Part shown: piece by piece, positions 1-11,177 of the stretch
Numbering within the stretch: position 1 is the stretch's first letter
How the letters are laid out: every line of letters begins with the position of its first letter
Assembly: GCA_036524115.1 (NCBI GenBank)
Contig: DATDCY010000115.1
Location: forward strand, 1 to 17,743
DNA: 17,743 bases
Direction: 5' to 3'
Source of the DNA: a bacterium
GTDB lineage: Bacteria; JAUVQV01; DATDCY01
Position numbers and translations under genes: made by a program
Notes under the pieces: generated by a model
What the model was told of the DNA's origin: nothing
The model's database searches: none
Seen by the model: the letters and a program-made list of their open reading frames with translations, nothing else

Positions 1-2178
1 GAGGCGGCGGCAGCGGGGCGCGAGTCCGAGGTTCCCCGCGCGGCGCCGCTGGCCCTGGCGCTGACCACCTTCGCGCCGAGCGAGGCCACGCTGCCGGCGG
101 CGGCCCCCGGCGCGCTCGCCGCGGGCGCCTGGCTGGGCGTCGACATCGGCTCGACGACGACGAAGTTCGCGCTCCTCGACGAGGCGGGGCGGATCGTCGC
201 CAAGCGCTACGTGCCCACGCGCGGCCGGCCGATCGAGGTCGCCCGGGAGCTGGTGGCCGGGCTGCGCGCGGAGTTCGGCGGCGTGCGGCTGCGGGGCGTC
301 GCCACCACGGGCTCGGGGCGCCAGGTCGTCGGCGACTTCCTGGATGCGGACCTGGTCATCGACGAGATCACCGCGCATGCGCGCGGCGCGGTCGAGGCCG
401 ACCCCGAGGTCGACACCATCTTCGAGATCGGCGGCCAGGACGCCAAGTACATCCGGCTCGAGGGCCGGCACGCACGGGACTTCGACATGAACAAGGTCTG
501 CGCGGCCGGCACCGGGAGCTTCCTCCACGAGCTGGCGGCGAAGATGGGCGTGGACATCGTCGGCGAGTTCGAGCGCACGGCGCTCGCGTCCCGCCGCCCG
601 GTGCAGCTGGCCGAGCGCTGCACCGTCTTCATGGAGTCGGACCTCGTGAGCGCGCTGCAGCGCGGGGCCTCGCGCGAGGACCTCATCGGCGGGCTCGCGG
701 GCGCCGTCGTGCGCAACTACCTCAACCGCGTGGTCGGCCGCCACGCGGTCGGCAGGCGCGTGATGTTCCTCGGGGGGCCGTCGCTGAACCGCAGCGTCGT
801 CGCCGCCTTCGAGCAGGTCCTCGGCCGCGGGCTTGCCGTGCCGCCGCACCGCGAGGTCATGGGCGCGTGGGGCGCCGCGCTCGCCGCCCGCGACGCCGCC
901 GCCCGCGGCGAGCTGGCGCCGCCCGCCCGCACACTCGGGCAGATCGGGACCGCCGATGCCTCGTTCCGCGAGCGCGTCTGCCGCGCCGACCCGGCCTGCC
1001 GCAACGAGTGCAAGTTGCGCGTCTACGACTTCGGCGGCCGGGCGAGCGTCTGGGGCGGCGAGTGCGGGCGCTACGAGGCGAGCCGCCGCGGCGGGGCCGC
1101 GCGCGAGGACCTCTTCGCCGAGCGCGCGCGGCGGTTCGTCGAGGCGCTCGACGGGAAGGCGGAGCTGAGCGCCCCCCGCGAGGCCCCGCCGGCGCGGGTG
1201 CCGCCCGGCACGATCGGCGTCCCGCTGTCGCTGCACGGCCTCGGCTGGGGGGTCTTCTGGGCGCACCTGCTCGCCGGCCTGGGGTGGCGGGTGGTGCTCT
1301 CCCCGCCGACCGACGAGCGCATCTCGCGCGCCGGCGTCGAGTCGATGAGCGCCGAGACCTGCTACCCGGTGAAGGTCTTTCACGGCCACGTCCGCCACCT
1401 GCTCGCGCGGACCGAGCGGCTGTTCCTGCCGAACGTCATCACGATGCCCTCGCCCGCGGCGACGGAGGCGGGGATGCTCTGCCCGTACGTCGAGTCCTCG
1501 CAGTACATGGTCAGCGCCGCCCTCGGGCTGGACCGCGCGCGCGTCGTCCGGCCGACGCTGTTCCTCGCGGAGGGGCCCGACGCCATCGCGCGCGACCTGC
1601 GCGCCGCGCTGCCCGCGACGCACCGCCTCCCGCTGCGCCGGCTCACCGCGCTCGTCCGCGCCGCCTGGGAGCGGCACGAGGCGTTCGCGCGGTCGCTCGA
1701 GCGGCGCGGCGAGGAGGTCCTGGCCGCGACCCCGGCGGGAGAGCCGGTCTGGGTCGTCAGCGGGCGGCCCTACAACCTCTACGACGAACGCTGCAACCTG
1801 AAGATCGGCCGTCAGCTCGCGGCGCTCGGCGTGACCGCGCTGCCCCTGGACTTCCTCGCGCTCGACGGCGAGGACCTCTCCGACTTCCCCAACATGTACT
1901 GGGGCCTCGGCGCGCGCGTCCTCCGCGCCGCCCGGCGCGTGGACCGCACCCCGAACCTCTTCGGCGTGCACCTGACCAACTTCGGCTGCGGCGCCGACTC
2001 CTTCGTCGAGCACTTCTACCGCCACGCGACGGAGGGCAAGCCCTCGCTGGTGCTGGAGCTCGACGAGCACAGCGCGGTCGCCGGCGTGGTCACGCGGCTG
2101 GAGGCCTACCGCAACGTCGTGCGCTGCCACATGGCGGGGGCCCCGGCCGCCGCGGCGCCCGAGCCGGTGCGGGCGTGA
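1..2178 (+). CDS. BadF/BadG/HgdC-type acyl-CoA dehydratase activase with DUF2229-like region, 5'-partial
   Basis: The reading frame is open from the first base, so the N-terminus lies outside the window. At residues about 45-55 (counted from base 1) is the ASKHA ATPase phosphate-1 motif GVDIGSTTTK. It is followed by EIGGQDAKY, by CAAGTGSF with Cys167 and by RCTVFMESD with Cys207. These two cysteines match the ligands that hold the [4Fe-4S] cluster at the dimer interface of HgdC-type activases. The second half (from about residue 400) resembles the DUF2229/CoA-enzyme-activase region, with ETCYPVK and CPYVESSQ. In this family ATP hydrolysis drives low-potential electron transfer to a 2-hydroxyacyl-CoA dehydratase or benzoyl-CoA-reductase-like partner in the cytoplasm. 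The Ala/Pro-rich stretch before residue 44 looks like a linker, so a first activase domain probably lies upstream. The real substrate cannot be told from sequence. Confidence 0.88.
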   Translation, partial: EAAAAGRESEVPRAAPLALALTTFAPSEATLPAAAPGALAAGAWLGVDIGSTTTKFALLDEAGRIVAKRYVPTRGRPIEVARELVAGLRAEFGGVRLRGVATTGSGRQVVGDFLDADLVIDEITAHARGAVEADPEVDTIFEIGGQDAKYIRLEGRHARDFDMNKVCAAGTGSFLHELAAKMGVDIVGEFERTALASRRPVQLAERCTVFMESDLVSALQRGASREDLIGGLAGAVVRNYLNRVVGRHAVGRRVMFLGGPSLNRSVVAAFEQVLGRGLAVPPHREVMGAWGAALAARDAAARGELAPPARTLGQIGTADASFRERVCRADPACRNECKLRVYDFGGRASVWGGECGRYEASRRGGAAREDLFAERARRFVEALDGKAELSAPREAPPARVPPGTIGVPLSLHGLGWGVFWAHLLAGLGWRVVLSPPTDERISRAGVESMSAETCYPVKVFHGHVRHLLARTERLFLPNVITMPSPAATEAGMLCPYVESSQYMVSAALGLDRARVVRPTLFLAEGPDAIARDLRAALPATHRLPLRRLTALVRAAWERHEAFARSLERRGEEVLAATPAGEPVWVVSGRPYNLYDERCNLKIGRQLAALGVTALPLDFLALDGEDLSDFPNMYWGLGARVLRAARRVDRTPNLFGVHLTNFGCGADSFVEHFYRHATEGKPSLVLELDEHSAVAGVVTRLEAYRNVVRCHMAGAPAAAAPEPVRA

Positions 2179-3521
2179 GTTCGTTCGGGACGGCGCGGGA
2201 GCTGGTCGGCGCGGTCGACCTCGGCGGGCGGACGCTGCTCGTGCCGGCGATGCATCCCGTGGGCGCAGCGGTGCTCGCGGCCTGCTTCCGCGCGATCGGC
2301 GTGCCGGCCCTGGTCATGGAGACGGGCGCCGGGCTCGACCTCGGCCGCGAGCACACCTCGGGAAAGGAGTGCTTCCCCTGCCAGGTGACGCTCGGGGACG
2401 TGCTGCACCACCTGCAGGGCGAGCGCGCGCGCCTCGGCCCGGCCTTCGACCCCCGCCGCTACGCCTACTTCATGCCCGAGGCGACCGGCCCCTGCCGCTT
2501 CGGCATGTACAACAAGCTCCAGCGCCTCGTGCTGGACCGCTTCGAGGAGTTCCGCGAAGTGCCGATCGCGTCGATCACCACGGCGGACTCCTACGGCGCC
2601 GCCGGCCTCGTCCCCGCTGCGCAGGCGTCGGCGTTCCGTCTCATGACGTACCTGGCGGTGATCGCCGCCGACGTCCTCGACCGCATCCTCTGGCGCGCGC
2701 GCCCCTACGAGAGCGTCGTCGGCGAGGCGGACCGGGCACACGCGGCCGCCGTCGCGCGGCTGGTGCGCGCGGTGGAGACGGGCGGCCTGCGCCGGGACTT
2801 CCGCGAGTTCCACGCGATCCTCGCCGACGCGGCGCGCGAAGCCCGCGCGTGCATGGACCCGGCGTTGCCGCGGCGCCCGCGCGTCGGCGTCGTCGGGGAG
2901 ATCTACCTGCGCACGCACCCCGGCTCCAACGAGGAGCTCGTGCGGGAGCTGGAGCGGCACGGCGCGGAGGTCGTCGTCGCCTCGCTCACGGAGTGGTTCA
3001 CCTTCATCACCTACTGCCGGGTGCGCGAGCGGCGGCGCGAGACGGGCGCCGCGCTGCGCGGGAGGCGCCTCGGCGCGGCCGGCGGCGCCCTCAGGGGCTG
3101 GGCCGGACAGGCCGTCGAATACCGCTACCTCAACGCGAAGCGCCGCTGGCTCTACGCCGCTGCGTCGCGCCACCTGGACATCGCCGCCGACCACGACGTG
3201 CACGCCATCGAGGGGCGCCTCGAGGGGGAGCGGCACTTCTCGTTCGACGTCGGCACCGAGTCGGTGCTGAGCATCGGCGGCGCGCTCGAATTCCTCGCGC
3301 ACGGCTGCGTCGGGATCGCGAACGTCTACCCCTTCACCTGCATGCCCGGGACCGTCGCGACCGCGGTGCTCGGCCCGCTGCTCGGCGCCAGGGGCGTGCC
3401 GTACCTGGAGGTCCCGTGCGACGGCACGCGCCGCCCCAACCGCGAGACCCAGGTGCGCACGTTCGTCTGGCAGGCGGCGCAGCGGTTGACGGAGGGCCGC
3501 ACGTCATCCGCCCGTTCCTGA
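2175..3521 (+). CDS. HgdB-like 2-hydroxyacyl-CoA dehydratase family protein (activase-associated)
   Basis: This 448-residue protein starts with GTG inside the activase stop (GTGA overlap), so the two genes are almost certainly translationally coupled. It carries the cysteine pattern of the large activase/dehydratase fusions: KECFPCQ (Cys66, Cys69), ATGPCRFGMYN (Cys107) and PFTCMPG (Cys389), plus Cys415 near the end. The block GEIYLRTHPGSNEEL is typical of the same proteins. In many anaerobes this region is fused behind the activase and DUF2229 regions in one chain of well over 1000 residues; here it is a separate ORF. The expected role is as the cluster-bearing partner that receives the activase electron, or as a storage/regulatory version of it. 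The family call is firm, the substrate is unknown. An exported protein gene begins inside its last codons. Confidence 0.82.
   Translation: MSSFGTARELVGAVDLGGRTLLVPAMHPVGAAVLAACFRAIGVPALVMETGAGLDLGREHTSGKECFPCQVTLGDVLHHLQGERARLGPAFDPRRYAYFMPEATGPCRFGMYNKLQRLVLDRFEEFREVPIASITTADSYGAAGLVPAAQASAFRLMTYLAVIAADVLDRILWRARPYESVVGEADRAHAAAVARLVRAVETGGLRRDFREFHAILADAAREARACMDPALPRRPRVGVVGEIYLRTHPGSNEELVRELERHGAEVVVASLTEWFTFITYCRVRERRRETGAALRGRRLGAAGGALRGWAGQAVEYRYLNAKRRWLYAAASRHLDIAADHDVHAIEGRLEGERHFSFDVGTESVLSIGGALEFLAHGCVGIANVYPFTCMPGTVATAVLGPLLGARGVPYLEVPCDGTRRPNRETQVRTFVWQAAQRLTEGRTSSARS
3491..3496 (+). promoter_or_regulatory. Shine-Dalgarno GGAGGG that places the start of the exported protein near 3503-3506
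   Basis: GGAGGG lies inside the 3' end of the HgdB-like gene. It is 6 nt before a GTC codon (3503) and 9 nt before ATC (3506) in the frame of the downstream exported protein. No ATG, GTG or TTG lies at a suitable distance in that frame. Confidence 0.5.
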
Positions 3522-4213
3522 CGCTCGGCTGCGCCGCCCTGCTGCTGGCGCTCGGCGTGGCCGGCGCCGCTGCGGTCACCTGCCACTGCTTCCGCGACCG
3601 CGAGTACGACGCCGCGAACCCGGCGGCGTCGGATGCGTACCTGCTCGCGACCGCCTCGAACACGTTGCTCGCCGCCGTGGCGGGGATCCCGAAGCGCGAG
3701 ATCGTCGAGGCAAGGATGTCGGGCACGGCGGGCGAGGACCTCTGGATCGCCGCGCACGTCGCCCGGCGCCGCGGGATGGGCGTGCGCGAAGTGCTCGAGG
3801 CCCGCGCCCGCGCCGCGTCCTGGCGGGAGTTCCTGGAGAAGCGAGGGGCGAGCCCGGATGCGCTCGGGCGGCGCTTCGATGCCGCGCTGGCGGCCGGCGC
3901 GCCGGACGTGACCCTGGCCCGGATCGCCGCCTCGGAGGCGCTCGCCGAGCGCGTGGGCACCGCGTGGGCTCAACTCGACACTCTCGCGGCCGCGGGCGCC
4001 GGCTACCAGGAGACGATCGTCGCGGCCCTCATCGGGCGCTGGGGCGGCAAGGATCCGCTCGGTGTCCTCGAGACCGCGCGCGCGGGGGTGGGCTGGAGCG
4101 GCCAACTGGCCGCCCTGGGGAAGTTCCCCAGGGCGATGGAGACGGAGATCCCGGCGCTGCTGGCGCCGGCTGCCGGGCCGGGGAGCGGCGCGGCGGCAAC
4201 GCCGCGGCGATGA
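3503..4213 (+). CDS. exported protein of unknown function with N-terminal signal peptide
   Basis: I do not recognise the family. The frame begins with a hydrophobic segment, roughly IRPFLTLGCAALLLALGVAG, followed by AAAV and then TCHCF. This looks like a Sec signal peptide with cleavage near the AAA, leaving a CHC pair at the mature N-terminus. The remainder (about 235 residues in all) is Ala-rich and mostly helical in character, without further membrane segments. The start is unsettled. The best ribosome-binding site (GGAGGG, 3491-3496) is followed only by GTC (3503) or ATC (3506). The first standard start in frame is GTG at 3557, which would delete most of the signal peptide. It overlaps the end of the HgdB-like gene, so it is probably co-transcribed with the activase pair. 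Use 3503 as an approximate start. Confidence 0.6.
   Translation, partial: VIRPFLTLGCAALLLALGVAGAAAVTCHCFRDREYDAANPAASDAYLLATASNTLLAAVAGIPKREIVEARMSGTAGEDLWIAAHVARRRGMGVREVLEARARAASWREFLEKRGASPDALGRRFDAALAAGAPDVTLARIAASEALAERVGTAWAQLDTLAAAGAGYQETIVAALIGRWGGKDPLGVLETARAGVGWSGQLAALGKFPRAMETEIPALLAPAAGPGSGAAATPRR
4189..4206. terminator. GC-rich stem-loop between convergent genes
   Basis: A 7-bp perfect stem (CGCGGCG / CGCCGCG) closed by a GCAA tetraloop lies at the 3' end of the exported-protein gene, just before the convergent iscU-like gene. There is no U-tract, so intrinsic termination is uncertain. Confidence 0.3.
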
Positions 4214-4234
4214 CCCGCGCGCGGCGTCTGGCGA

Positions 4235-4648
4235 TCAGCCGGCCTTCGGTGGCTCCGGGGCGGTCGTGCAGTTGCCCGCCTTCTTGCACTGGTACTCCTT
4301 GATCGCGGCGTGCAGCGCGTCGGCCGCGAGGTTGGAGCAGTGCATCTTCACCGGCGGGAGGCCGCCGAGCTCCTCGGCGACCTGCTCGCGGGTGATTGCG
4401 AGCGCCTCGTCGATGGTCTTGCCCTTGACCATCTCCGTGCACATCGAGCTGGTGGCGATGGCGGCGCCGCACCCGAACGTCTTGAACTTCGCGTCCACGA
4501 TGCGGTCGTCATCGACCTTGATGTAGATCTTCATGATGTCGCCGCAGGCCGCGTTGCCGACCGTGCCCACGCCGCTGGCGTCGGCGATCTCGCCGACGTT
4601 CCGCGGGTTCTGGAAGTGGTCCATCACTTTCTCGGTGTATATGGCCAT
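4235..4648 (-). CDS. iscU: IscU/NifU-N-type iron-sulphur cluster scaffold
   Basis: This 137-residue protein aligns by eye over its whole length with IscU. It has the opening YTEKVMDHFQNPRNVG, then ACGD (Cys35, Asp37), FGCGAAIA (Cys60) and HCS (His103, Cys104), which are all the cluster-ligand residues. LPPVK at residues 97-101 is the motif recognised by the HscA-type chaperone. The role is assembly of a transient [2Fe-2S]/[4Fe-4S] cluster in the cytosol for transfer to apo-proteins. The C-terminus adds a small extension with two further cysteines (YQCKKAGNC), which standard IscU lacks and some NifU-like anaerobe versions carry. No cysteine desulphurase gene is adjacent in the window. The start is ATG at 4648 with AGGAGG-type SD (plus-strand CCTCCTCCC, 4658-4666) 9 nt upstream. 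Confidence 0.93.
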   Translation of the reverse strand: MAIYTEKVMDHFQNPRNVGEIADASGVGTVGNAACGDIMKIYIKVDDDRIVDAKFKTFGCGAAIATSSMCTEMVKGKTIDEALAITREQVAEELGGLPPVKMHCSNLAADALHAAIKEYQCKKAGNCTTAPEPPKAG

Positions 4649-4732
4649 GGCTTCGTGCCTCCTCCCGTGTTCCTACCTTTTCACTAGGATACCGCAATCG
4701 CCCGAACGTTGCAGCCCCCGCCGGACGCGGCT
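4649..4732 (-). promoter_or_regulatory. leader of the iscU-like gene with strong Shine-Dalgarno
   Basis: The 84-bp gap between the ferredoxin stop and the iscU start contains a strong SD (GGGAGGAGG on the minus strand). Further upstream is a TATCCT hexamer that could be a -10 box. I see no convincing -35 box, so transcription may also continue from fpg and the ferredoxin gene. Confidence 0.3.
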
Positions 4733-4903
4733 TTACCCGGGGACGCAAGCCCCGACGGGGCAGACCTCCCCACAGGTGTCGCAGTCGCTGCACCTCTCGG
4801 GATCGACCAGATAGCGCTCCCCGCCGTCGCAGATCGCCTGCTGCGGACATTCCGCCTGGCAGGCGCCGCAGACGATGCACTCCCCGGTGATGCGGTGGCT
4901 CAT
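4733..4903 (-). CDS. small 2[4Fe-4S] ferredoxin
   Basis: This 56-residue protein is nearly all cluster-binding sequence. The first motif CxxCxxCxxxCP falls at Cys9, 12, 15 and 19, and the second at Cys38, 41, 44 and 48. Two [4Fe-4S] clusters are therefore expected, with a low-potential electron-carrier role in the cytoplasm. Start ATG 4903 gives MSHRITGECIVCG, the usual N-terminus of YfhL-like short ferredoxins. The open frame continues upstream but runs into fpg, so the longer version is unlikely. The gene lies 17 nt downstream of the fpg stop and upstream of iscU on the same strand, so the three may form one operon. Possible clients include the radical-type dehydratase activase encoded nearby, but this is inference only. 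Confidence 0.9.
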   Translation of the reverse strand: MSHRITGECIVCGACQAECPQQAICDGGERYLVDPERCSDCDTCGEVCPVGACVPG

Positions 4904-4920
4904 CGGACCGGCGGCCGGGA

Positions 4921-5763
4921 TCAGGCGGTGCGAGGACCGGCTGACGGTCGCTTCTGGCAGGCCGGGCAGAGGTGCGTGCCGCGCCCGCCAACGCGGATGT
5001 AGGCGATGGTCCCCCCGCACTTCACGCAGGGCTCCCCCGCGCGCTTGTACACCCGGTGGTGCTTCTGGTAGGTGCCGGGGCGGTTGCGGCTGTCGCGGTA
5101 GTCCGAAACGGACGAGCCGCGGCAGGAGATCGCCGTCTGCAGGACCCGCCGTATGGCGCCGTGGAGCAGGCGGCTCTTGCCCCGGGTGACTTCCGAAGCC
5201 CGAGTCAGCGGGTGCACCCCCGCGCGGTGCAGCGACTCGTCGACATAGATGTTGCCGAGGCCGGCGATCACCCGCTGGTCGAGCAGCAGCGGCTTGATCG
5301 GCCGGCGCGACGCCGCGAGCAGCCCGCGGAAGTCCTCGAGCCCCACCAGCAGCGCGTCGGGACCCAGTTCGTTGAGCAGGCCCGCGGCGGTCTCGTTGCC
5401 CTGCACGATGTCGAGAGAGCCGAAGCGCCGGGTGTCCTCGAAGGCGAGCGCCAGGTCGGAGTCGGCGAAGTCCAGGCGCAGCCGGTCGCGCGTGGAGCGC
5501 GGACTGCGGCTCGGCACCAGGACGAGCTTGCCGGTCATGCGCAGGTGGAAGACCAGCAGGGCGCCGTTCGAGAGGTGGAAGAGGAGAAACTTGCCCTTGC
5601 GGTTGAGCCCGATGACGCGTCCCCCGCGGACCTTGCCCAGCGCCGCGGGCGTGTTCTGACCGCGGAGCCGATCACAGAAGACCCGCACCTGACGGACCCG
5701 CTGCCCGAGGAGGCTCTCCCTCAGGCCCACCACCATCGTTTCTACTTCAGGAAGTTCTGGCAT
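4921..5763 (-). CDS. mutM: formamidopyrimidine-DNA glycosylase (Fpg/MutM)
   Basis: This 280-residue protein is full length for the family. It starts with MPELPEVET: after Met removal, Pro1 is the catalytic nucleophile and Glu2 the proton donor. RKGKFLLF carries the conserved lysine, HLRMTGKL and DTRRFG follow, and GLGNIYVDESLHRAGVHP is the helix-two-turn-helix region. The C-terminal zinc finger is CVKCG...CPAC. The enzyme excises 8-oxoguanine and formamidopyrimidines and nicks the AP site by beta/delta elimination. GSSVSDYRD replaces the more usual GGTTLRDY-type segment, a normal variation. Start ATG 5763 is preceded closely by GAGGAG. It heads the fpg-ferredoxin-iscU group and is divergent from the FmdB zinc ribbon. 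Confidence 0.96.
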   Translation of the reverse strand: MPELPEVETMVVGLRESLLGQRVRQVRVFCDRLRGQNTPAALGKVRGGRVIGLNRKGKFLLFHLSNGALLVFHLRMTGKLVLVPSRSPRSTRDRLRLDFADSDLALAFEDTRRFGSLDIVQGNETAAGLLNELGPDALLVGLEDFRGLLAASRRPIKPLLLDQRVIAGLGNIYVDESLHRAGVHPLTRASEVTRGKSRLLHGAIRRVLQTAISCRGSSVSDYRDSRNRPGTYQKHHRVYKRAGEPCVKCGGTIAYIRVGGRGTHLCPACQKRPSAGPRTA

Positions 5764-5878
5764 CTCCTCACGTTGCTACGTTTTCCACGTCTGGTCATCA
5801 TAATATAGACAATTTGGAGGAAAAGGCTATCGAATTGTTGGTGCGCCAGGGGCTGAACAGGGGAAAAGGAGTGTGAAA
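5764..5878. promoter_or_regulatory. AT-rich divergent promoter region between fpg and the FmdB gene
   Basis: This 115-bp gap is much more AT-rich than its surroundings. It contains TAATAT (5801-5806) and overlapping CATAAT for the plus strand, and TATTAT/TATGAT on the minus strand; no well-spaced -35 stands out. A TTG-started 20-codon frame (5814-5876), preceded by no clear SD of its own, ends just before the FmdB start. SD AAGGAG at 5865-5870 serves the FmdB gene. Confidence 0.45.
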
Positions 5879-6103
5879 ATGCCGATGTACGAGTATCGAT
5901 GCGGCGGCTGCGGCCACAAGATCGAGCGTTACGAGGCCGGGCGGGCCGCATCCGAGGGAGCGGAAAAGTGCCCGGAGTGCGGCAGGACGAGTCTGCGGCG
6001 GGTCTTCTCGACGTTCGCGTCGAACTGCTGCGGTGACGGCGACGGCGGCGGGTCTCTGCCCGCCTCCGGCGGCTGTGGCGGGGGTTCCAGCCACTTCTCC
6101 TGA
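5879..6103 (+). CDS. FmdB-family zinc-ribbon protein
   Basis: This 74-residue protein begins MPMYEYRCGGCG and has two CxxC knuckles (Cys8/Cys11 and Cys31/Cys34), which is the regulatory zinc-ribbon pattern of the FmdB/CxxC-CxxC-SSSS family. The rest is a Gly/Ser/Cys-rich tail (NCCGDGDGGG onward) ending in SHFS. ATG 5879 is 8 nt after AAGGAG (5865-5870). GTG 5873 and ATG 5885 are possible alternatives, but 5879 gives the family's usual N-terminus. Members are widespread and mostly uncharacterised; FmdB was named as a putative regulator of formamidase and amidase genes, so a DNA- or ribosome-linked role is only a suggestion. It is divergent from fpg and followed by a hairpin at 6149. Confidence 0.85.
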   Translation: MPMYEYRCGGCGHKIERYEAGRAASEGAEKCPECGRTSLRRVFSTFASNCCGDGDGGGSLPASGGCGGGSSHFS

Positions 6104-6148
6104 GGGTGATCCGGCGCCGGCGGTCGGCCGGCAGACAGTCCTGAGCGG

Positions 6149-6196
6149 AAATCCCCCTTTCTCCCCCTGTGCCACTGGGGGAAGAGGGGGATCTTT
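6149..6196. terminator. C-rich/G-rich inverted repeat downstream of the FmdB gene
   Basis: The left arm ATCCCCCTTTCTCCCCC (6151-6167) and right arm GGGGGAAGAGGGGGAT (6177-6192) form a long imperfect stem with one bulge around a 9-nt loop. It is followed by a short CTTTCGTT. It could terminate the FmdB transcript or be a dispersed repeat. Confidence 0.45.
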
Positions 6197-6204
6197 CGTT
6201 CCCG

Positions 6205-6213
6205 TGCTATACT
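6205..6213 (+). promoter_or_regulatory. extended -10 promoter element TGCTATACT upstream of dppD
   Basis: TGC followed by TATACT (6208-6213) is a good extended -10 element. A start of transcription about 7 nt downstream would fall at or near the TTG at 6221, which makes the later TTG 6239 the more likely translation start. No good -35 is seen, as expected for extended -10 promoters. Confidence 0.5.
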
Positions 6214-6238
6214 CATTCACTTGAACCGGGGGGCCGTC

Positions 6239-7228
6239 TTGCGCCAACTGCTCGAGATCGAAGACCTGCGGGTGGAGTTCACCGTCAAGGGGCGGTCGTT
6301 CGCAGCGGTCTCGGACGTCGGCCTGAAGCTGGACCGCGGCCGCACGCTCGGTCTGGTCGGCGAGTCGGGGTCCGGCAAGACCGTGACCTCGCTCGCGGTG
6401 CTGCGCCTGGTCCCCGCCCCCGCGGGGCGCATCGCCGGCGGGCACATCTGGTTCCAGGACCGAGATCTCGCCGCGCTGCCGGAGAAGGAGATGGTCGCCA
6501 TCCGCGGCCGGGACATCTCGATGGTCTTCCAGGAGCCGATGACGTCGCTCAATCCGGTGTTCACCGCCGGGGACCAGGTGGCGGAGGTCTACCGGATCCA
6601 CCTGCGGCTCGGCCGCCGGGAGGCCTTCGAGCGCGCGGTGGAGATGCTGAAGAAGGTCGGCATCCCGGACCCGGCGCGGCGCGCGCGCGAGTACCCGCAC
6701 CAGATGAGCGGGGGGATGCGCCAGCGCGTGCTCATCGCCATCGCGCTGGCCTGCCGGCCCGCGCTGCTCATCGCCGACGAGCCGACGACCGCGCTCGACG
6801 TCACCGTGCAGGCGCAGATCCTGACGCTGATGGAGCAGCTGCGCGACGAGATGGGGACGGCGCTGCTGCTCATCACGCACGACCTCGGGGTGGTGGCGGA
6901 GTCCGCGGACGACGTCGCGGTGATGTATGCCGGGCGGATCGTCGAGCAGGCCGCCTGCCGCCCGCTCTTCGAATCGCCGTGGCATCCCTACACCGAGGGG
7001 TTGCTGCGCTCGCGGCCGGTGCTCGGCAGGCGGGGGACCGGCCGGCACCTCGACGCGATCCCCGGGACGGTCCCCGACCTCAGGCACCCGCTGCCCGGCT
7101 GCCCGTTCGAGCCACGCTGCCCGCGGCGCCAGGGCATCTGCGTCGAGCGGATGCCGCAGCTCGAGGAGAAGTCCCCCGGGCGCCTCGCGCGCTGCTGGAT
7201 CCCGCCAGCGCCCGGCAACAGGCCATGA
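6239..7228 (+). CDS. dppD: dipeptide/oligopeptide ABC transporter ATP-binding protein, DppD/OppD type
   Basis: Walker A GESGSGKT, the Q-loop segment [11 protein letters not shown], signature MSGGMRQRV, Walker [14 protein letters not shown] and the H-loop THDLGVV define a complete ABC ATPase. The C-terminal oligo_HPY extension [11 protein letters not shown]...RCW carries four cysteines; an iron-sulphur cluster has been reported at this position in mycobacterial OppD. The protein is about 329 residues from TTG 6239, where GGGGGG (6228-6233) is the SD and the N-terminus ([11 protein letters not shown]) fits the family. TTG 6221 is possible but has no SD and lies at the predicted transcription start. 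Together with the following dppF it should form the heterodimer that powers peptide or nickel-type uptake. No permease or binding protein is present here. Confidence 0.93.
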   Translation: MRQLLEIEDLRVEFTVKGRSFAAVSDVGLKLDRGRTLGLVGESGSGKTVTSLAVLRLVPAPAGRIAGGHIWFQDRDLAALPEKEMVAIRGRDISMVFQEPMTSLNPVFTAGDQVAEVYRIHLRLGRREAFERAVEMLKKVGIPDPARRAREYPHQMSGGMRQRVLIAIALACRPALLIADEPTTALDVTVQAQILTLMEQLRDEMGTALLLITHDLGVVAESADDVAVMYAGRIVEQAACRPLFESPWHPYTEGLLRSRPVLGRRGTGRHLDAIPGTVPDLRHPLPGCPFEPRCPRRQGICVERMPQLEEKSPGRLARCWIPPAPGNRP

Positions 7229-7255
7229 ACAGCGCATTCAGCGGGCGCTTCCAGA

Positions 7256-7300
7256 GGGGGACAGGCCCCCCTCCGGCGCGGCTTCGCCGCTGCCTCCCCC
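7256..7300. repeat. GGGGGACAGG-type GC-rich hairpin between dppD and dppF
   Basis: GGGGGACAGGC at the left and GCCTCCCCC at the right form an outer stem around an inner GCGGC-TTC-GCCGC hairpin (7279-7291). An alternative small hairpin is GAGGGGG/CCCCCTC (7254-7273). It fills the 88-bp gap between two genes that should be in one operon and shares the GGGGACAG core of the palindrome at 8286. The dppF SD (AGGGGA, 7306-7311) lies just downstream. Confidence 0.5.
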
Positions 7301-7316
7301 GGGATAGGGGACGAAG

Positions 7317-8285
<969 letters not shown>

Positions 8286-8309
8286 GAAAAGGGGACAGAT
8301 CTGTTTTCC

Positions 8310-11177
<2,868 letters not shown>

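Noticed and set aside
867-2174. Open frame continuing upstream of the HgdB-like start
   Set aside because: The translation before 2175 is Arg/Pro/Ala-rich shadow of the activase gene; recognisable sequence begins only at GTG 2175.
4904-5020. N-terminal extension of the ferredoxin to a start at 5020
   Set aside because: It would overlap fpg by about 100 nt; the canonical ferredoxin N-terminus begins at ATG 4903.
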